Assembly: GCA_030744625.1 (NCBI GenBank) | Contig: JASLQF010000027.1 | Span: 94,211-158,210, forward strand | Direction: 5' to 3' | Length of the DNA: 64,000 nt | DNA from: Rhodospirillales bacterium | GTDB lineage: Bacteria; Pseudomonadota; Alphaproteobacteria; Rhodospirillales; JASLQF01 | Shown here: one piece after another, positions 42,714 through 52,541 of the stretch | Position numbering within the stretch: position 1 is the first letter of the stretch | How the letters are laid out: the number at the start of each line of letters is the position of its first letter | Notes under the pieces: generated by a model | Database searches by the model: none | What the model saw: the letters and a program-made list of their open reading frames with translations, nothing else | What the model was told of the DNA's origin: nothing | Program-made: the position numbers and the translations under genes

Positions 42714-43310
42714 ATGTTTGGGAAAGACAAGGACGACGATCAAAAGAACAAGGGATCGGCCGAGGAAAAGCCGGGCGCCGACGCCATGGAGGCGCCGCCC
42801 CTAAAGCCCTTTTCCAAGAAGGGATCACACGCCCCCAGTAAACCGCCGGGGCCGGCGGCGTTTCAGGGAGACGCGCCGCGCGGCGTGGTCGACATCCCAA
42901 GCGCGCCCAGGCGCCTCGAGCGGCCGCGGTCGCGGGAGAGCGAAAGCAAGAAACTGACCGTGGGCCGCGAGATTTGCCTGAGCGGCGAGATTACGTCGTG
43001 CGACAAGCTGGTCGTCGAGGGGCAGGTGGAGGCGTCCCTCTCCGACGCCCGCGTCATCGAGGTCGCCCCCTCCGGCTATTTCAAGGGTGACGCCCAGGTC
43101 GAAGAGGCCGACATCAGTGGTCGTTACGAAGGCGAATTGACCGCCAAGGACAAATTGATCGTCAGGTCGAGCGGCCGCGTCAGCGGTTCCATCCGCTACG
43201 GTCGCATCGTCATCGAATCGGGAGGCGAAATTTCCGGCGACATGCGCTCGCTCTCCGCCGCCGAGGGGGGCGCGCCCGAGGACGCGGCGGCGGAGCCGGA
43301 TTCCGAATAA
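42714..43310 (+). CDS. Bactofilin
   Basis: Bactofilins are self-polymerising cytoskeletal proteins involved in cell shape, stalk growth and chromosome positioning. The 198-residue protein has a disordered basic/proline-rich N-terminus (about 1-75) and a right-handed beta-helix core (about 80-178), seen as the repeating pattern EICLSGEITSCDKLVVEGQV, AQVEEADISGRYEGELTAKD and RIVIESGGEISGDMRS. The tail is acidic. The length is a little above the usual 120-180. It follows the EI24 membrane protein and precedes a lipoprotein gene by 2 bases, so a shared transcript is likely. Confidence 0.92.
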   Translation: MFGKDKDDDQKNKGSAEEKPGADAMEAPPLKPFSKKGSHAPSKPPGPAAFQGDAPRGVVDIPSAPRRLERPRSRESESKKLTVGREICLSGEITSCDKLVVEGQVEASLSDARVIEVAPSGYFKGDAQVEEADISGRYEGELTAKDKLIVRSSGRVSGSIRYGRIVIESGGEISGDMRSLSAAEGGAPEDAAAEPDSE

Positions 43311-43312
43311 TC

Positions 43313-43945
43313 GTGATCCCGACAGGCCTTTCCGTGCCCCGCTACCGGCGCCGGGCCATAACCCGCGCGGCGCGGCGGACAGGGCTGGCGGGGATGATCC
43401 TGACCCATGCCGCCTTTCTCGCGGCTTGCGGGACTTCGGCGCCACCGGAAGAATTGTCCGCGGTCTCAGCGCCCACCGTGACACCTGTGGCACCCGCTTC
43501 GCCCGAGGCGCCAGCGGCGCCCGGCGTGCCTGCGGCGCTGGCCGGGTCGGCAGCCGATGATGTGGCTGTATCGGCCTCTGCCGGCGCAGCCCCGTATCCT
43601 CTGGCGTCCGCCACGCGGCCGCCGATGGAGGCGATCGGCAAGGACGGCGGGAAACTGGCCTCTCTTGGCGCGCCTTCCCCGCCCCGGGCCGGCGAGCTGA
43701 TCGGGCTCCCTCCCCAGGCGGTGGCGGCATTTCTTGGCCCACCCGGCTTCAAGCGCCGCGACGATCCGGCCGAAATCTGGCGCTACGCGGGAGGCACCTG
43801 CTTCCTCGATCTCTTCCTTTACAAACGGGGGGAAGACTTCACGGTGGCGCATATCGAGGCGCGCGGGCGAAGCGTCGTCCAGGTGTCGGCCGACGACTGC
43901 CTGCGCGATCTATTCGAGACGCGGAACCGGGGAAACGCGGGGTAA
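43313..43945 (+). CDS. Putative lipoprotein of unknown function
   Basis: The 210-residue product starts at GTG 43313, 2 bases after the bactofilin stop. The N-terminus is basic (RYRRRAITRAARR), then a hydrophobic stretch ends in a lipobox-like LAAC (Cys39). A long Ala/Pro/Ser linker (about 42-105) is followed by a compact domain of about 90 residues with GELIGLPPQAVAAFLGPPGF and EIWRYAGGTCFLDLFLYKRG. That domain is seen in uncharacterised alphaproteobacterial proteins; I do not recognise a function. An internal ATG (MILTHAAFLAACG) would give a very short signal peptide. Confidence 0.72.
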   Translation: MIPTGLSVPRYRRRAITRAARRTGLAGMILTHAAFLAACGTSAPPEELSAVSAPTVTPVAPASPEAPAAPGVPAALAGSAADDVAVSASAGAAPYPLASATRPPMEAIGKDGGKLASLGAPSPPRAGELIGLPPQAVAAFLGPPGFKRRDDPAEIWRYAGGTCFLDLFLYKRGEDFTVAHIEARGRSVVQVSADDCLRDLFETRNRGNAG

Positions 43946-43968
43946 AATGGCGCTGGCGGAAAACCCCG

Positions 43969-44220
43969 TCACTCGCACTTGAAGTGCATGGCGCCGTCCC
44001 GGTCGTGACCGTACCAAACCGCCTTTCTTCCGTATTCCTGGCAGTGCCTCGAGGCCTTGGCGCGCGCGTCGACCCCCTCGGCGGCGGCGTCGTAACCGAT
44101 TTCGACCTTGATCTCTCGCGGGCTGTCCCGCACCACGTCGGCGCCATCCAGATCCAAGGCGGAGCAGGCGCCGGCGAGAAGGGCGCATGCCGCGGCGACG
44201 CCGGTAACGCGGAAAACCAT
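43969..44220 (-). CDS. Small putative lipoprotein
   Basis: The 83-residue product begins MVFRVTGVAAACALLAGACS, a type II signal peptide with lipobox LAGAC (Cys19 lipidated). The mature part of about 65 residues (VVRDSPREIKVEIGYDAAAE, then YGRKAVWYGHDRDGAMHFKCE) contains two further cysteines that could pair. It resembles small periplasmic lipoproteins of no known function. It is convergent with the previous lipoprotein gene and is the last ordinary gene before the accessory patch. Confidence 0.75.
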   Translation of the reverse strand: MVFRVTGVAAACALLAGACSALDLDGADVVRDSPREIKVEIGYDAAAEGVDARAKASRHCQEYGRKAVWYGHDRDGAMHFKCE

Positions 44221-44287
44221 GACTTGCCGTCCTCACGAAGCCGAGATGTCCCCTTCATACGCCAAAGGGACTTAAGACTCCGTTACC

Positions 44288-44422
44288 GCGCGGCATCGCC
44301 ATCCGGGGCACGCCTGGTCACACTGGTCGCTGACCACACTGCGGGAGATGCTGGTCAAGATCGGGGCCAAGGTCGTGAGCCATGGCCGATATGTCACCTT
44401 CCAAGTGCCGGCCGATTACCAA
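44288..44422 (+). pseudogene. Remnant of an IS1380-family transposase C-terminus
   Basis: One frame reads WSLTTLREMLVKIGAKVVSH followed by GRYVTFQ, closely matching the C-terminal end of IS1380-type DDE transposases, where LREKLIKIGAKVVRHGRYVTFQ-like sequence is conserved. Nothing upstream resembles the rest of the protein, no inverted repeats were found, and the frame runs on into unrelated sequence. It marks an old insertion and deletion at the left edge of the accessory patch. The spacer from 44221 to 44511 holds nothing else recognisable. Confidence 0.6.
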
Positions 44423-44511
44423 AATCATGCAATCGGATGGCTACAAAAGGGATACAGTTCTGGTGGTGGGACAAAGGTACAATTTCTGCGAATTTGGATG
44501 TTATCTGAGGA

Positions 44512-45156
44512 ATGTCGACTCGAGACCATCGTCAACAACTCATCGAGGCCTGCCGGCGAATGAACGACCTGGGGATTAACCAGGGTACATCCGGCAACGC
44601 TTCGGTGAGGGTGCCGAAGGGCTTCCTGGTCACGCCATCGGCGGTACCCTATGGCGCCATGGTACCGGAGGATATGGTGCTGATGGACTTGGAAGGGACC
44701 GTCCTGGACGGCGCCCGGAAACCGTCAAGCGAATGGCATATTCACCGGGCGGTGCTGGCTGCCCGGCCGAATGCCGGGGCCGTGCTCCATGCCCATCCGC
44801 ACCACGCCACGGCCCTGGCCTGCCTGCGCCGTGACATTCCCGCGTTCCACTACATGGTCGCCGCCGGCGGCGGTCGCGATATCCGTTGCGCCGCCTATGC
44901 GACGCCTAGCAGCGAGACCTTGGCCGACCATGTGGTGGAGGCCCTGGAAGGGCGCCTGGCGTGCCTGATGGCAAACCACGGCATGCTAGTGTTGGGACGC
45001 GACCTGCCGGAGGCCCTGGACCGGGCGCTGGTGGTAGAGAACCTGGCCACCCAATACCTGCTGGCACTCCAGGTCGCGGATCCGACGCTCCTCGACGACG
45101 ACGAAATGGACCGGGTGCTGGAACTTTTCAAGACCTATGGGGCGGAGGGCGGTTGA
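44512..45156 (+). CDS. Class II aldolase/adducin-family protein (fuculose-phosphate aldolase-like)
   Basis: The 214-residue protein has the class II aldolase pattern: MNDLGINQGTSGNASVRVPK (about 17-36), LTPS-type VTPSAVPYGAM, the substrate acid in SSEWHIHRAVL (Glu at about 74), the zinc pair AVLHAHPHHATAL (about 91-101) and the third His in LMANHGMLVLG (about 155). All metal ligands are present, so it is likely active on a phosphorylated ketose such as fuculose 1-phosphate or 5-methylthioribulose-type sugars. No kinase or isomerase partner is adjacent. It lies between a transposase remnant and a gene-poor stretch. Confidence 0.9.
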   Translation: MSTRDHRQQLIEACRRMNDLGINQGTSGNASVRVPKGFLVTPSAVPYGAMVPEDMVLMDLEGTVLDGARKPSSEWHIHRAVLAARPNAGAVLHAHPHHATALACLRRDIPAFHYMVAAGGGRDIRCAAYATPSSETLADHVVEALEGRLACLMANHGMLVLGRDLPEALDRALVVENLATQYLLALQVADPTLLDDDEMDRVLELFKTYGAEGG

Positions 45157-45522
45157 CCAACGTTGAACGGCCCGCCGAAGCGGGTACCCGACTGCAAATG
45201 GTTCGCTATGGCTCCAGGAGCGGACATCGATCCTCGGCATGTCAGCTTTCGGGGGGAAAGCCGACCTAGATCACCGCCCAGCCGAGGGTCCGCTCATAGC
45301 CATGTGTGGACATTAGTCACAGTCGTCAGTTATGTCCGCTATTGGGTTAAAAGCAGACATTCTCGCGCGTACGGCAATCACCGGTTTTCCATACACCTAG
45401 GCATCCCGAAAAACGCTGTGATTGGGCCGGCGATCATGGGAAATTTCCTTGTTGACTATTTCTTTACCCGTGTAGTAATAGCTTCTAAAGCTATGATGTT
45501 GCGAGAAAATTCAGGCACGACC
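45157..45522. other. Gene-poor stretch with short palindromes and AT-rich end
   Basis: Frames stay open across much of this stretch but give no recognisable protein. The first 200 bases carry several copies of a short AGCGGACAT-type sequence and two palindromes. The last 100 bases (about 45420-45520) are distinctly AT-rich and include TTGACT (45452-45457) followed 15 bases later by TAGTAA, a poor promoter candidate for the next gene, and GCTTCTAAAGC, a short palindrome. It is probably patched together from insertions. Confidence 0.45.
45239..45360. repeat. Two related short palindromes
   Basis: 45239-45265 reads ATGTCAGCTTTC, six G, then GAAAGCCGAC; 45332-45360 reads ATGTCCGCT, an 11-base loop, then AGCAGACAT. 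Both follow the scheme ATGTC-N-GCT loop AGC-N-GACAT with one imperfect pair, and a further AGCGGACAT half lies near 45218. They look like members of one short interspersed palindrome family. Confidence 0.5.
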
Positions 45523-46191
45523 ATGAAGGCAGGCAAGCGGGTGGGACGGCCGTCGAAAGCCCCTCGAAAGGGGGCCCGAAATTCGCTGGGTCTACGGGTT
45601 ACGGCCGAGACGAAGAGCCGATTGGAGGCCGCCGCCGCCGCCTCTGGTCGGTCGCAAAGCCAGGAGGTCGAGTTCCGCTTGGAACAGTCATTCCGAAAGG
45701 AGGACGATGGAATTGCGGCACTTGGGGGAAGTGAACAGCACGCGCTGTTTCGCATGATGGCCGCCGCCGCCGTGATCATCGAGAACCGATCGGGCAAATC
45801 GTGGTCATCCGATTGGAAAACTTCGGTTGCCGTGCGCAAGGCCTGGGACGAGCTTGTTGCCGCGGTCCTCCCCAAGCCCCCCCGAGAAATTGTGGATCCT
45901 CGTCACAAGCCGGCGCCTGTTCCGCCGGTCCGGCCCGAACGACCATCCCCTCTTGAGGATAACCCGCTACGCGGAGAGTTGCGCGCCTACGTTCAGCCCC
46001 TATCCGTTGAACAGGAGGCCCAATACGCGACGGCATTGGCAAATTACAAAAAGGAACTGGTGGAGTTTGAAACGGCGTCGGCGAAACACCAGAAAGACAT
46101 GGAAGCGTCGGCACGACAGATTGACGATCTTGCGGGCATCGGGAAAAAGGCGGCGGAGCTGGCACTCCCCGAGAAAACAGATGAGGAGTAA
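45523..46191 (+). CDS. Uncharacterised protein with Arc-like ribbon-helix-helix N-terminus
   Basis: From the ATG at 45523 the product has 222 residues. The N-terminus is basic (MKAGKRVGRPSKAPRKGARN) and continues SLGLRVTAETKSRLEAAAAA and SGRSQSQEVEFRLEQSF (about 21-60), the strand-helix-helix pattern of Arc/MetJ-type DNA-binding domains found in phage and plasmid proteins. A middle region has many Lys and Trp residues, then a proline-rich linker (about 125-150) and a probable coiled coil (about 160-205). I do not recognise the whole protein. It stands alone between a gene-poor stretch and an nth fragment and is probably horizontally acquired. The frame is open upstream to 45163, but that part does not look coding. 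Confidence 0.6.
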   Translation: MKAGKRVGRPSKAPRKGARNSLGLRVTAETKSRLEAAAAASGRSQSQEVEFRLEQSFRKEDDGIAALGGSEQHALFRMMAAAAVIIENRSGKSWSSDWKTSVAVRKAWDELVAAVLPKPPREIVDPRHKPAPVPPVRPERPSPLEDNPLRGELRAYVQPLSVEQEAQYATALANYKKELVEFETASAKHQKDMEASARQIDDLAGIGKKAAELALPEKTDEE

Positions 46192-46261
46192 TGGGCCATT
46201 TCGACACGGTCGGGTCCGGGACCGGCCCGCTAGCGGTCATCACATGTAAACGGATAACGCC

Positions 46262-46363
46262 CTAGGCGTCTGTTTTCGCCTGGTAACCGCACAGATCTCC
46301 AATCGCGCAGTTGGGGCAGTCGGGCTTGCGCGCCTTGCACGCCTGACCGCCGTCGAGAACGCG
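46262..46363 (-). pseudogene. Duplicate 3' fragment of nth (endonuclease III)
   Basis: Read on the minus strand, the last 25 codons encode CKARKPDCPNCAIGDLCGYQ and AKTDA then TAG, nearly identical to the iron-sulfur loop and C-terminus of the intact nth at 47582 (which ends GYKAKTIV). Nucleotide similarity is high over about 80 bases and fades upstream. The rest of nth is absent. The fragment and the intact gene are in the same orientation about 1.3 kb apart and bracket the BASS transporter. The remaining spacer up to 46502 holds nothing I recognise. Confidence 0.85.
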
Positions 46364-46502
46364 ACAGGGGTGGCTTGGCCGTATTCGAGATTTACCAAGC
46401 GTGGGCGACGACTTCAGACCTCGACACCTGCCGTGGCAATTCTTTACACTTCGACCACAGCAAGAAAAACCTGACAGTAAGAAAAACCTATAGGTCTTCG
46501 CT

Positions 46503-47375
46503 TTGGGATTCGTAACCAACGTCGTTCTTCCGCTCGCACTTGCATTCATCATGTTTGCACTCGGACTTGGGCTGACGGTCAATGATTTCGCTCGTGTCGC
46601 CCGCCAGCCGAAAGATTTTTTCGTCGGTGCGGCATCCCAGATGATTGTGTTGCCCCTGGTCGGGTTCATGCTCGTGACGATCTGGCCGGTAACCCCGGAA
46701 ATCGCACTCGGCGTTATGATCATCGCCGCCGCACCAGGGGGTGTCACTTCGAATTTACTGACGGCGTTCGGGCGTGGCGACGTGGCGCTGTCAATTTCGC
46801 TCACAGCCATCATCAGTCTATTGAGCGTACTGACCATCCCGCTAATCGTCGTATTTTCCTACGGGCATTTCTTTGGAGAAGCGGTCAGCGGAGAGGTGTC
46901 GGTCGCGCGGATAGCCATCGGTGTATTCTTGATAGTCACCGTTCCGGTTCTGATCGGGCTCGCGGTTCGCCGTTACGCGGAAGGGTTCGCGGACCGCTTC
47001 GAGCCGGTGGCGCGGAATATTTCAGCAATCCTATTTGCGCTTGTTTTGCTGGGCGCGATAATTCAGGAGCGCAACAATATCGTTGAATTTTACGCTGAAG
47101 CCGGCGTGATAACGCTTGTGCTGAATATCGTTATGCTTGCGCTCGCCTGGTTGCTTGGTTCGGTTTTCGGTTCCGGCCGGTCCCAGCGGATAACAATATC
47201 GATCGAGTGCGGGCTTCAGAACGGAACTCTGGCAATCGCCGTCGCAACGATTTTATTTGGCGGCGGCGCCGTCGTTATTCCCGCCGCGACTTACAGCCTA
47301 ACGATGTTCGCAACGGCGCTAATCTTCATCTACTTCCTTCGGAAGGGCGGCACGACCCACGGTACCGCGGCCTGA
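46503..47375 (+). CDS. BASS-family (bile acid:sodium symporter) transporter
   Basis: The 290-residue protein has nine to ten membrane spans and the BASS pattern: VVLPLALAFIMFALGLGLTV near the start, APGGVTSNLLTAFGRGDVAL at about 79-98 (the crossing-helix Na+ site region) and IECGLQNGTLAIAVATILFG near 239-258. Members carry organic acids, pantoate, pyruvate or bile acids with sodium. Initiation is probably at TTG 46503, because an in-frame TAG lies four codons upstream and the first conserved residues follow at once. Its GC content is visibly lower than the surrounding genes. It lies between an nth fragment and intact nth, so it was probably brought in with the duplication. Confidence 0.88.
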   Translation: MGFVTNVVLPLALAFIMFALGLGLTVNDFARVARQPKDFFVGAASQMIVLPLVGFMLVTIWPVTPEIALGVMIIAAAPGGVTSNLLTAFGRGDVALSISLTAIISLLSVLTIPLIVVFSYGHFFGEAVSGEVSVARIAIGVFLIVTVPVLIGLAVRRYAEGFADRFEPVARNISAILFALVLLGAIIQERNNIVEFYAEAGVITLVLNIVMLALAWLLGSVFGSGRSQRITISIECGLQNGTLAIAVATILFGGGAVVIPAATYSLTMFATALIFIYFLRKGGTTHGTAA

Positions 47376-47479
47376 CGACTCCACACCACACAAGCGCCCG
47401 TGCCATCGCCGGAATGGTAAAAACGCCGAGGATCATCCGACTTGGCCCGATATAGGCCTTGTTCATGCTTGATGCTCTT

Positions 47480-47584
47480 TAGAGCATTTTTCGTTCACAC
47501 GGGTTCACGAAAAACGCTCTAACTTATTGATGTTATGCAAATACGTCGTCGCAAACTGATTTAGTTTGCTCGGGATTTGCTCTA
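47480..47584. mobile_element. 105-bp MITE-like repeat, copy 1
   Basis: The element runs from TAGAGCATTTTTCG to GATTTGCTCTA. Its left half can fold as AGAGCATTTTTCGT against ACGAAAAACGCTCT (one mismatch), and its right half contains GCAAACT/AGTTTGC. It is 102/105 identical to copy 2 at 58439-58543. The ends share the inverted GAGCA and are bounded by TA. It lies between the BASS gene and nth; the nth stop codon TAG (47582-47584 on the minus strand) is formed by the last bases of the element. No protein is encoded. Confidence 0.9.
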
Positions 47585-48217
47585 GACGATTGTTTTCGCC
47601 TTGTAACCGCACAGATCGCCGATCGCGCAGTTGGGGCAGTCGGGCTTGCGCGCCTTGCACACATAGCGGCCATGGAGGATGAGCCAATGGTGGGCACGGT
47701 GTTTCCACTGCTCGGAGGTCCGTTTCACCAGCTTGTTCTCGACTTCCAGGGGAGTCTTTCCCGGCGCCAGTCCGGTGCGGTTGCAAACGCGGAATATGTG
47801 GGTGTCGACGGCGATGGTGGGCTCTCCGAAGGCGACGTTGAGGACCACGTTGGCGGTCTTGCGGCCAACACCCGGCAAGGCCTCGAGGGCGGCGCGCTCA
47901 CCGGGCACCTGGCCACCGTGGCGTTCCACCAATATGCGGCTCAACCCTATGATGTTCTTGGCCTTGGCGTTGTAGAGGCCGATCGTCCTGATGTGTTCGC
48001 GCAGCCGGGCCTCGCCGAGCGCCAGCATCTCCTCGGGGGAACCCACCTCCTTGAACAGCTGGCCCGTCGCCTTGTTGACGCTAACGTCCGTGGCCTGCGC
48101 CGAAAGCACGACGGCGACGAGGTGGGTATAGGGGTTGACCGCCTCGAGTTCGCCCCGCGGCTCCGCCTTGGCGTCGCAGAAGCGCCGGTACATTTCCTCG
48201 ATTTCGGCTCGTTTCAT
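47582..48217 (-). CDS. nth: Endonuclease III (DNA glycosylase/AP lyase)
   Basis: Nth removes oxidised pyrimidines and nicks at AP sites. The 211-residue protein is full length. The helix-hairpin-helix reads LEALPGVGRKTANVVLNVAF (around 107-126, with the catalytic Lys), the catalytic Asp lies in IAVDTHIFRV, and the [4Fe-4S] ligands are Cys187, Cys194, Cys197 and Cys203, the same numbers as in E. coli. It follows dapB at 136 bases in the dnaK-dnaJ-dapB-nth order. Its TAG stop lies in the terminus of the 105-bp repeat, and its last 25 codons have a second copy near 46262. Confidence 0.97.
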   Translation of the reverse strand: MKRAEIEEMYRRFCDAKAEPRGELEAVNPYTHLVAVVLSAQATDVSVNKATGQLFKEVGSPEEMLALGEARLREHIRTIGLYNAKAKNIIGLSRILVERHGGQVPGERAALEALPGVGRKTANVVLNVAFGEPTIAVDTHIFRVCNRTGLAPGKTPLEVENKLVKRTSEQWKHRAHHWLILHGRYVCKARKPDCPNCAIGDLCGYKAKTIV

Positions 48218-48353
48218 GCTCGCTCTCCCCTCCGTCCCCCATCAAGCACCAATCACGGCGCCCGGCAACCGCGCCGTACCGAGGCCGGCTGTCGGGAAGA
48301 CCGATGGACGACGCGGCCCGGGACCGATGCCCGCTACCTTTCGCGGAACCGCC

Positions 48354-49154
48354 TCAGCCCAAATCCAGAACATCGGCCATCGTGTACAGGCCGGGCGACT
48401 TGTCCTTGGTCCACAGCGCGGCACGGACGGCGCTACGGGCGTAAATGGACCGCGAGGACACCTTGTGGGTGAGCTTGACACGCTCGCCGTCCGCCGCGAA
48501 GATCACCGAGTGCTCGCTGACCACGTCACCCCCCCGGAGGGTGGCGAAACCGATGTCGCCGGCGCGCCTGGCGCCGGTCTCGCCGTCGCGCACGCGCTGG
48601 GCCACGGCATCAAGGTCGACACCGCGTCCGCGCGCCGCCGCGTCTCCGAGCGCCAGGGCGGTTCCCGACGGCGCATCCACCTTATAGCGGTGGTGCATAT
48701 CGAGGATTTCGATGTCGTACTCGTCGCCGAGTATGGCGGCGAGCCTTTCGGTTATGCCCAACAACACACTGACGCCGACGCTCATGTTGGCGGCCTGGAC
48801 GATGGCGGCCTTCAGCGCCGCCGTTTCGAGCGCGCCTTGCCCTTCCCCCGAAAGCCCCGTCGTTCCCGTCACCAGAGGGGTGCCGTGCCGTGCCGCGTGT
48901 CCCGCATGGTCGGATACGACGCTGGCATGCGTGAAATCGATGACCGCGTCGGACGCGGCGAAGAGGGCATCCGCGTCGGGGCCGACGGCCAACCCGGCGG
49001 GCTCGACTCCGGCCACGGCGCCAACGTCTTGGCCGAGGAACGGTGAGTCCGGTTGTTCCGTGCCGCCGGCGAGATCACAGCCGGCGGTGGCGGCCACCTC
49101 GGCCACCACCATGCGGCCCATGCGTCCGGCGCATCCGACGACGCCAATTTTCAT
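48354..49154 (-). CDS. dapB: 4-hydroxy-tetrahydrodipicolinate reductase
   Basis: DapB catalyses the NAD(P)H-dependent step of lysine and diaminopimelate synthesis. The 266-residue protein starts MKIGVVGCAGRMGRMVVAEV with the dinucleotide-binding loop at 7-13, has GTTGLSGEGQ near 100, and the catalytic/substrate segment DMHHRYKVDAPSGTAL at about 152-167. GGGGGGATTC precedes the ATG at 49154, which was chosen over one 12 bases further out. It follows dnaJ after 100 bases that contain a 20-bp inverted repeat, and precedes nth. Confidence 0.96.
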   Translation of the reverse strand: MKIGVVGCAGRMGRMVVAEVAATAGCDLAGGTEQPDSPFLGQDVGAVAGVEPAGLAVGPDADALFAASDAVIDFTHASVVSDHAGHAARHGTPLVTGTTGLSGEGQGALETAALKAAIVQAANMSVGVSVLLGITERLAAILGDEYDIEILDMHHRYKVDAPSGTALALGDAAARGRGVDLDAVAQRVRDGETGARRAGDIGFATLRGGDVVSEHSVIFAADGERVKLTHKVSSRSIYARSAVRAALWTKDKSPGLYTMADVLDLG

Positions 49155-49174
49155 GAATCCCCCCAAATCGGTCA

Positions 49175-49246
49175 GCTTTCAACGGTCAGCCGTCAGCCTA
49201 CAGCAAGGGAAAGCGCGCCGAAAGCCGACGGCTGACCGTTGAAAGC
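49175..49246. repeat. Perfect 20-bp inverted repeat between dnaJ and dapB
   Basis: GCTTTCAACGGTCAGCCGTC (49175-49194) and its exact complement (49227-49246) are separated by 32 bases. The GTCAGC/GCTGAC motif recurs just outside and inside the arms. There is no T-run after it on the minus strand, so it is more like a palindromic repeat or RNA-processing hairpin than a standard terminator. Confidence 0.85.
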
Positions 49247-49254
49247 CAGGCGCT

Positions 49255-50403
49255 TTATTCCCTGAGGTCTTCCCAGACTTCCCTGACCTTGGTGAAGAAG
49301 CCATGGGATTCGGGGCTGTGGCGTTCCGGCTTGGCGCTCTCGTCGAATTCGCGCAGCAGCGATTTTTCTTTTTCGGTCAGGTTCACGGGCGTCTCCACGA
49401 CCGCCTGCACGAACATGTCGCCGCTGGCCTTGCTGCGCAGAATCGTCATGCCCTTGGCCTTGAGGCGGAACTGGTGACCGGTCTGGGTCCCGGCGGGAAT
49501 GGTGATGCGCGCCCGGCCGCCGCCCACGGTGGGCACCTCGATGCTGCCGCCGAGCGCCGCCGTGGTCATGGGCAAGGGGACGCGGCAGTGGATGTTGGCG
49601 CCATCACGCTGAAAAAAGCGGTGCGGCGCCACCGAGATGAAAATGTAGAGGTCTCCGGGTGGGGCGCCGCGCAGCCCCGCCTCGCCCTCGTTGGCAAGCC
49701 GGATTCTCGTGCCGTCCTCGACGCCGGCCGGCATGCTGACGGAAAGGGTCTTTTCCTTTTGTACCCGGCCCGAGCCGCTACACGCCTTGCACGGGTCGCG
49801 GATGACCTGCCCGGCGCCCTGACATGACGGACACGTGCGCTCCACCGTGAAGAAGCCGGACTGGCTGCGGATGCGGCCCTGGCCCTGGCAGGTGGGACAG
49901 GTGACCGGGCCGGCGCCGCCGGCGGCGCCCGAGCCGTTACAGGAGCCGCATTGAACGGCGGTGGGGACGCGAATCGTCGCCTTCTTGCCGCTAAAGGCGT
50001 CCTCGAGGGAGATCTCCATGTTGTAGCGAAGATCGGCCCCGCGCGCCGCCGCGCCCGAGCCGCGGCGAGGGCCGCCCTGGGCGAAGTCGCCGAACATTTC
50101 GTCGAATATATCGGCGAATCCGGACGCGAATCCGGACGAGAATCCGGAGCCGCCGGCGCCCGGGCCGGCGCCACTCTGCTCGAAAGCGGCGTGGCCGAAG
50201 CGGTCGTACGCGGCGCGCTTGTCGTCGTCCTTGAGGACCTCGTAGGCCCCCGAGGCTTCCTTGAACTTGCGCTCGGCTTCCTTGTCGTCGGGGTTGCGGT
50301 CGGGATGGTGTTCCATGGCCAGCTTGCGGTATGCCTTCTTGATGGCATCCGCGCCGGCGCCGCGTTCAACACCGAGGATGTCGTAGAAGTCCTTCTTGGC
50401 CAT
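49255..50403 (-). CDS. dnaJ: Chaperone protein DnaJ
   Basis: DnaJ stimulates the DnaK ATPase and presents substrates. The 382-residue protein has a J domain with HPD at 33-35, a Gly/Phe-rich linker (about 76-115, containing the triplet repeat [13 protein letters not shown]), and four zinc-binding CxxCxGxG repeats around 145-205 ([32 protein letters not shown]). The two C-terminal substrate-binding barrels follow. All zinc cysteines are intact. It lies 94 bases after dnaK and before dapB. Confidence 0.97.
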   Translation of the reverse strand: MAKKDFYDILGVERGAGADAIKKAYRKLAMEHHPDRNPDDKEAERKFKEASGAYEVLKDDDKRAAYDRFGHAAFEQSGAGPGAGGSGFSSGFASGFADIFDEMFGDFAQGGPRRGSGAAARGADLRYNMEISLEDAFSGKKATIRVPTAVQCGSCNGSGAAGGAGPVTCPTCQGQGRIRSQSGFFTVERTCPSCQGAGQVIRDPCKACSGSGRVQKEKTLSVSMPAGVEDGTRIRLANEGEAGLRGAPPGDLYIFISVAPHRFFQRDGANIHCRVPLPMTTAALGGSIEVPTVGGGRARITIPAGTQTGHQFRLKAKGMTILRSKASGDMFVQAVVETPVNLTEKEKSLLREFDESAKPERHSPESHGFFTKVREVWEDLRE

Positions 50404-50497
50404 CAGATTAATCCCGCAAGGAATGGCCGGTCGCGCGTCGGGTTACGGTCCACCGGGACGGCCTTAGATTTGTTCCCAGCCTACGGACTGTCTCGGA

Positions 50498-52468
<1,971 letters not shown>

Positions 52469-52541
52469 TTCGGCCCCTTCGTGCTCACTGGGCGCCCGGA
52501 AAATATCCATGGTGCGCCAATGGTTAATGACAGTGGCCGTT

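Noticed and set aside
44348..44563. Independent small gene after the 43-44 kb lipoproteins
   Set aside because: Only its first 20 codons resemble a transposase end and the rest overlaps the aldolase start in another frame.
45163..45522. Upstream extension of the Arc-like protein to 45163
   Set aside because: The extension covers palindromes and AT-rich DNA, and the conserved-looking part starts at 45523.
47505..47786. Frame joining the nth end to the 105-bp repeat (ending LEQIPSKLNQFATTY...)
   Set aside because: The frame is shifted relative to nth, and the same ending appears at copy 2 beside an unrelated gene, so it is a translation of the repeat.
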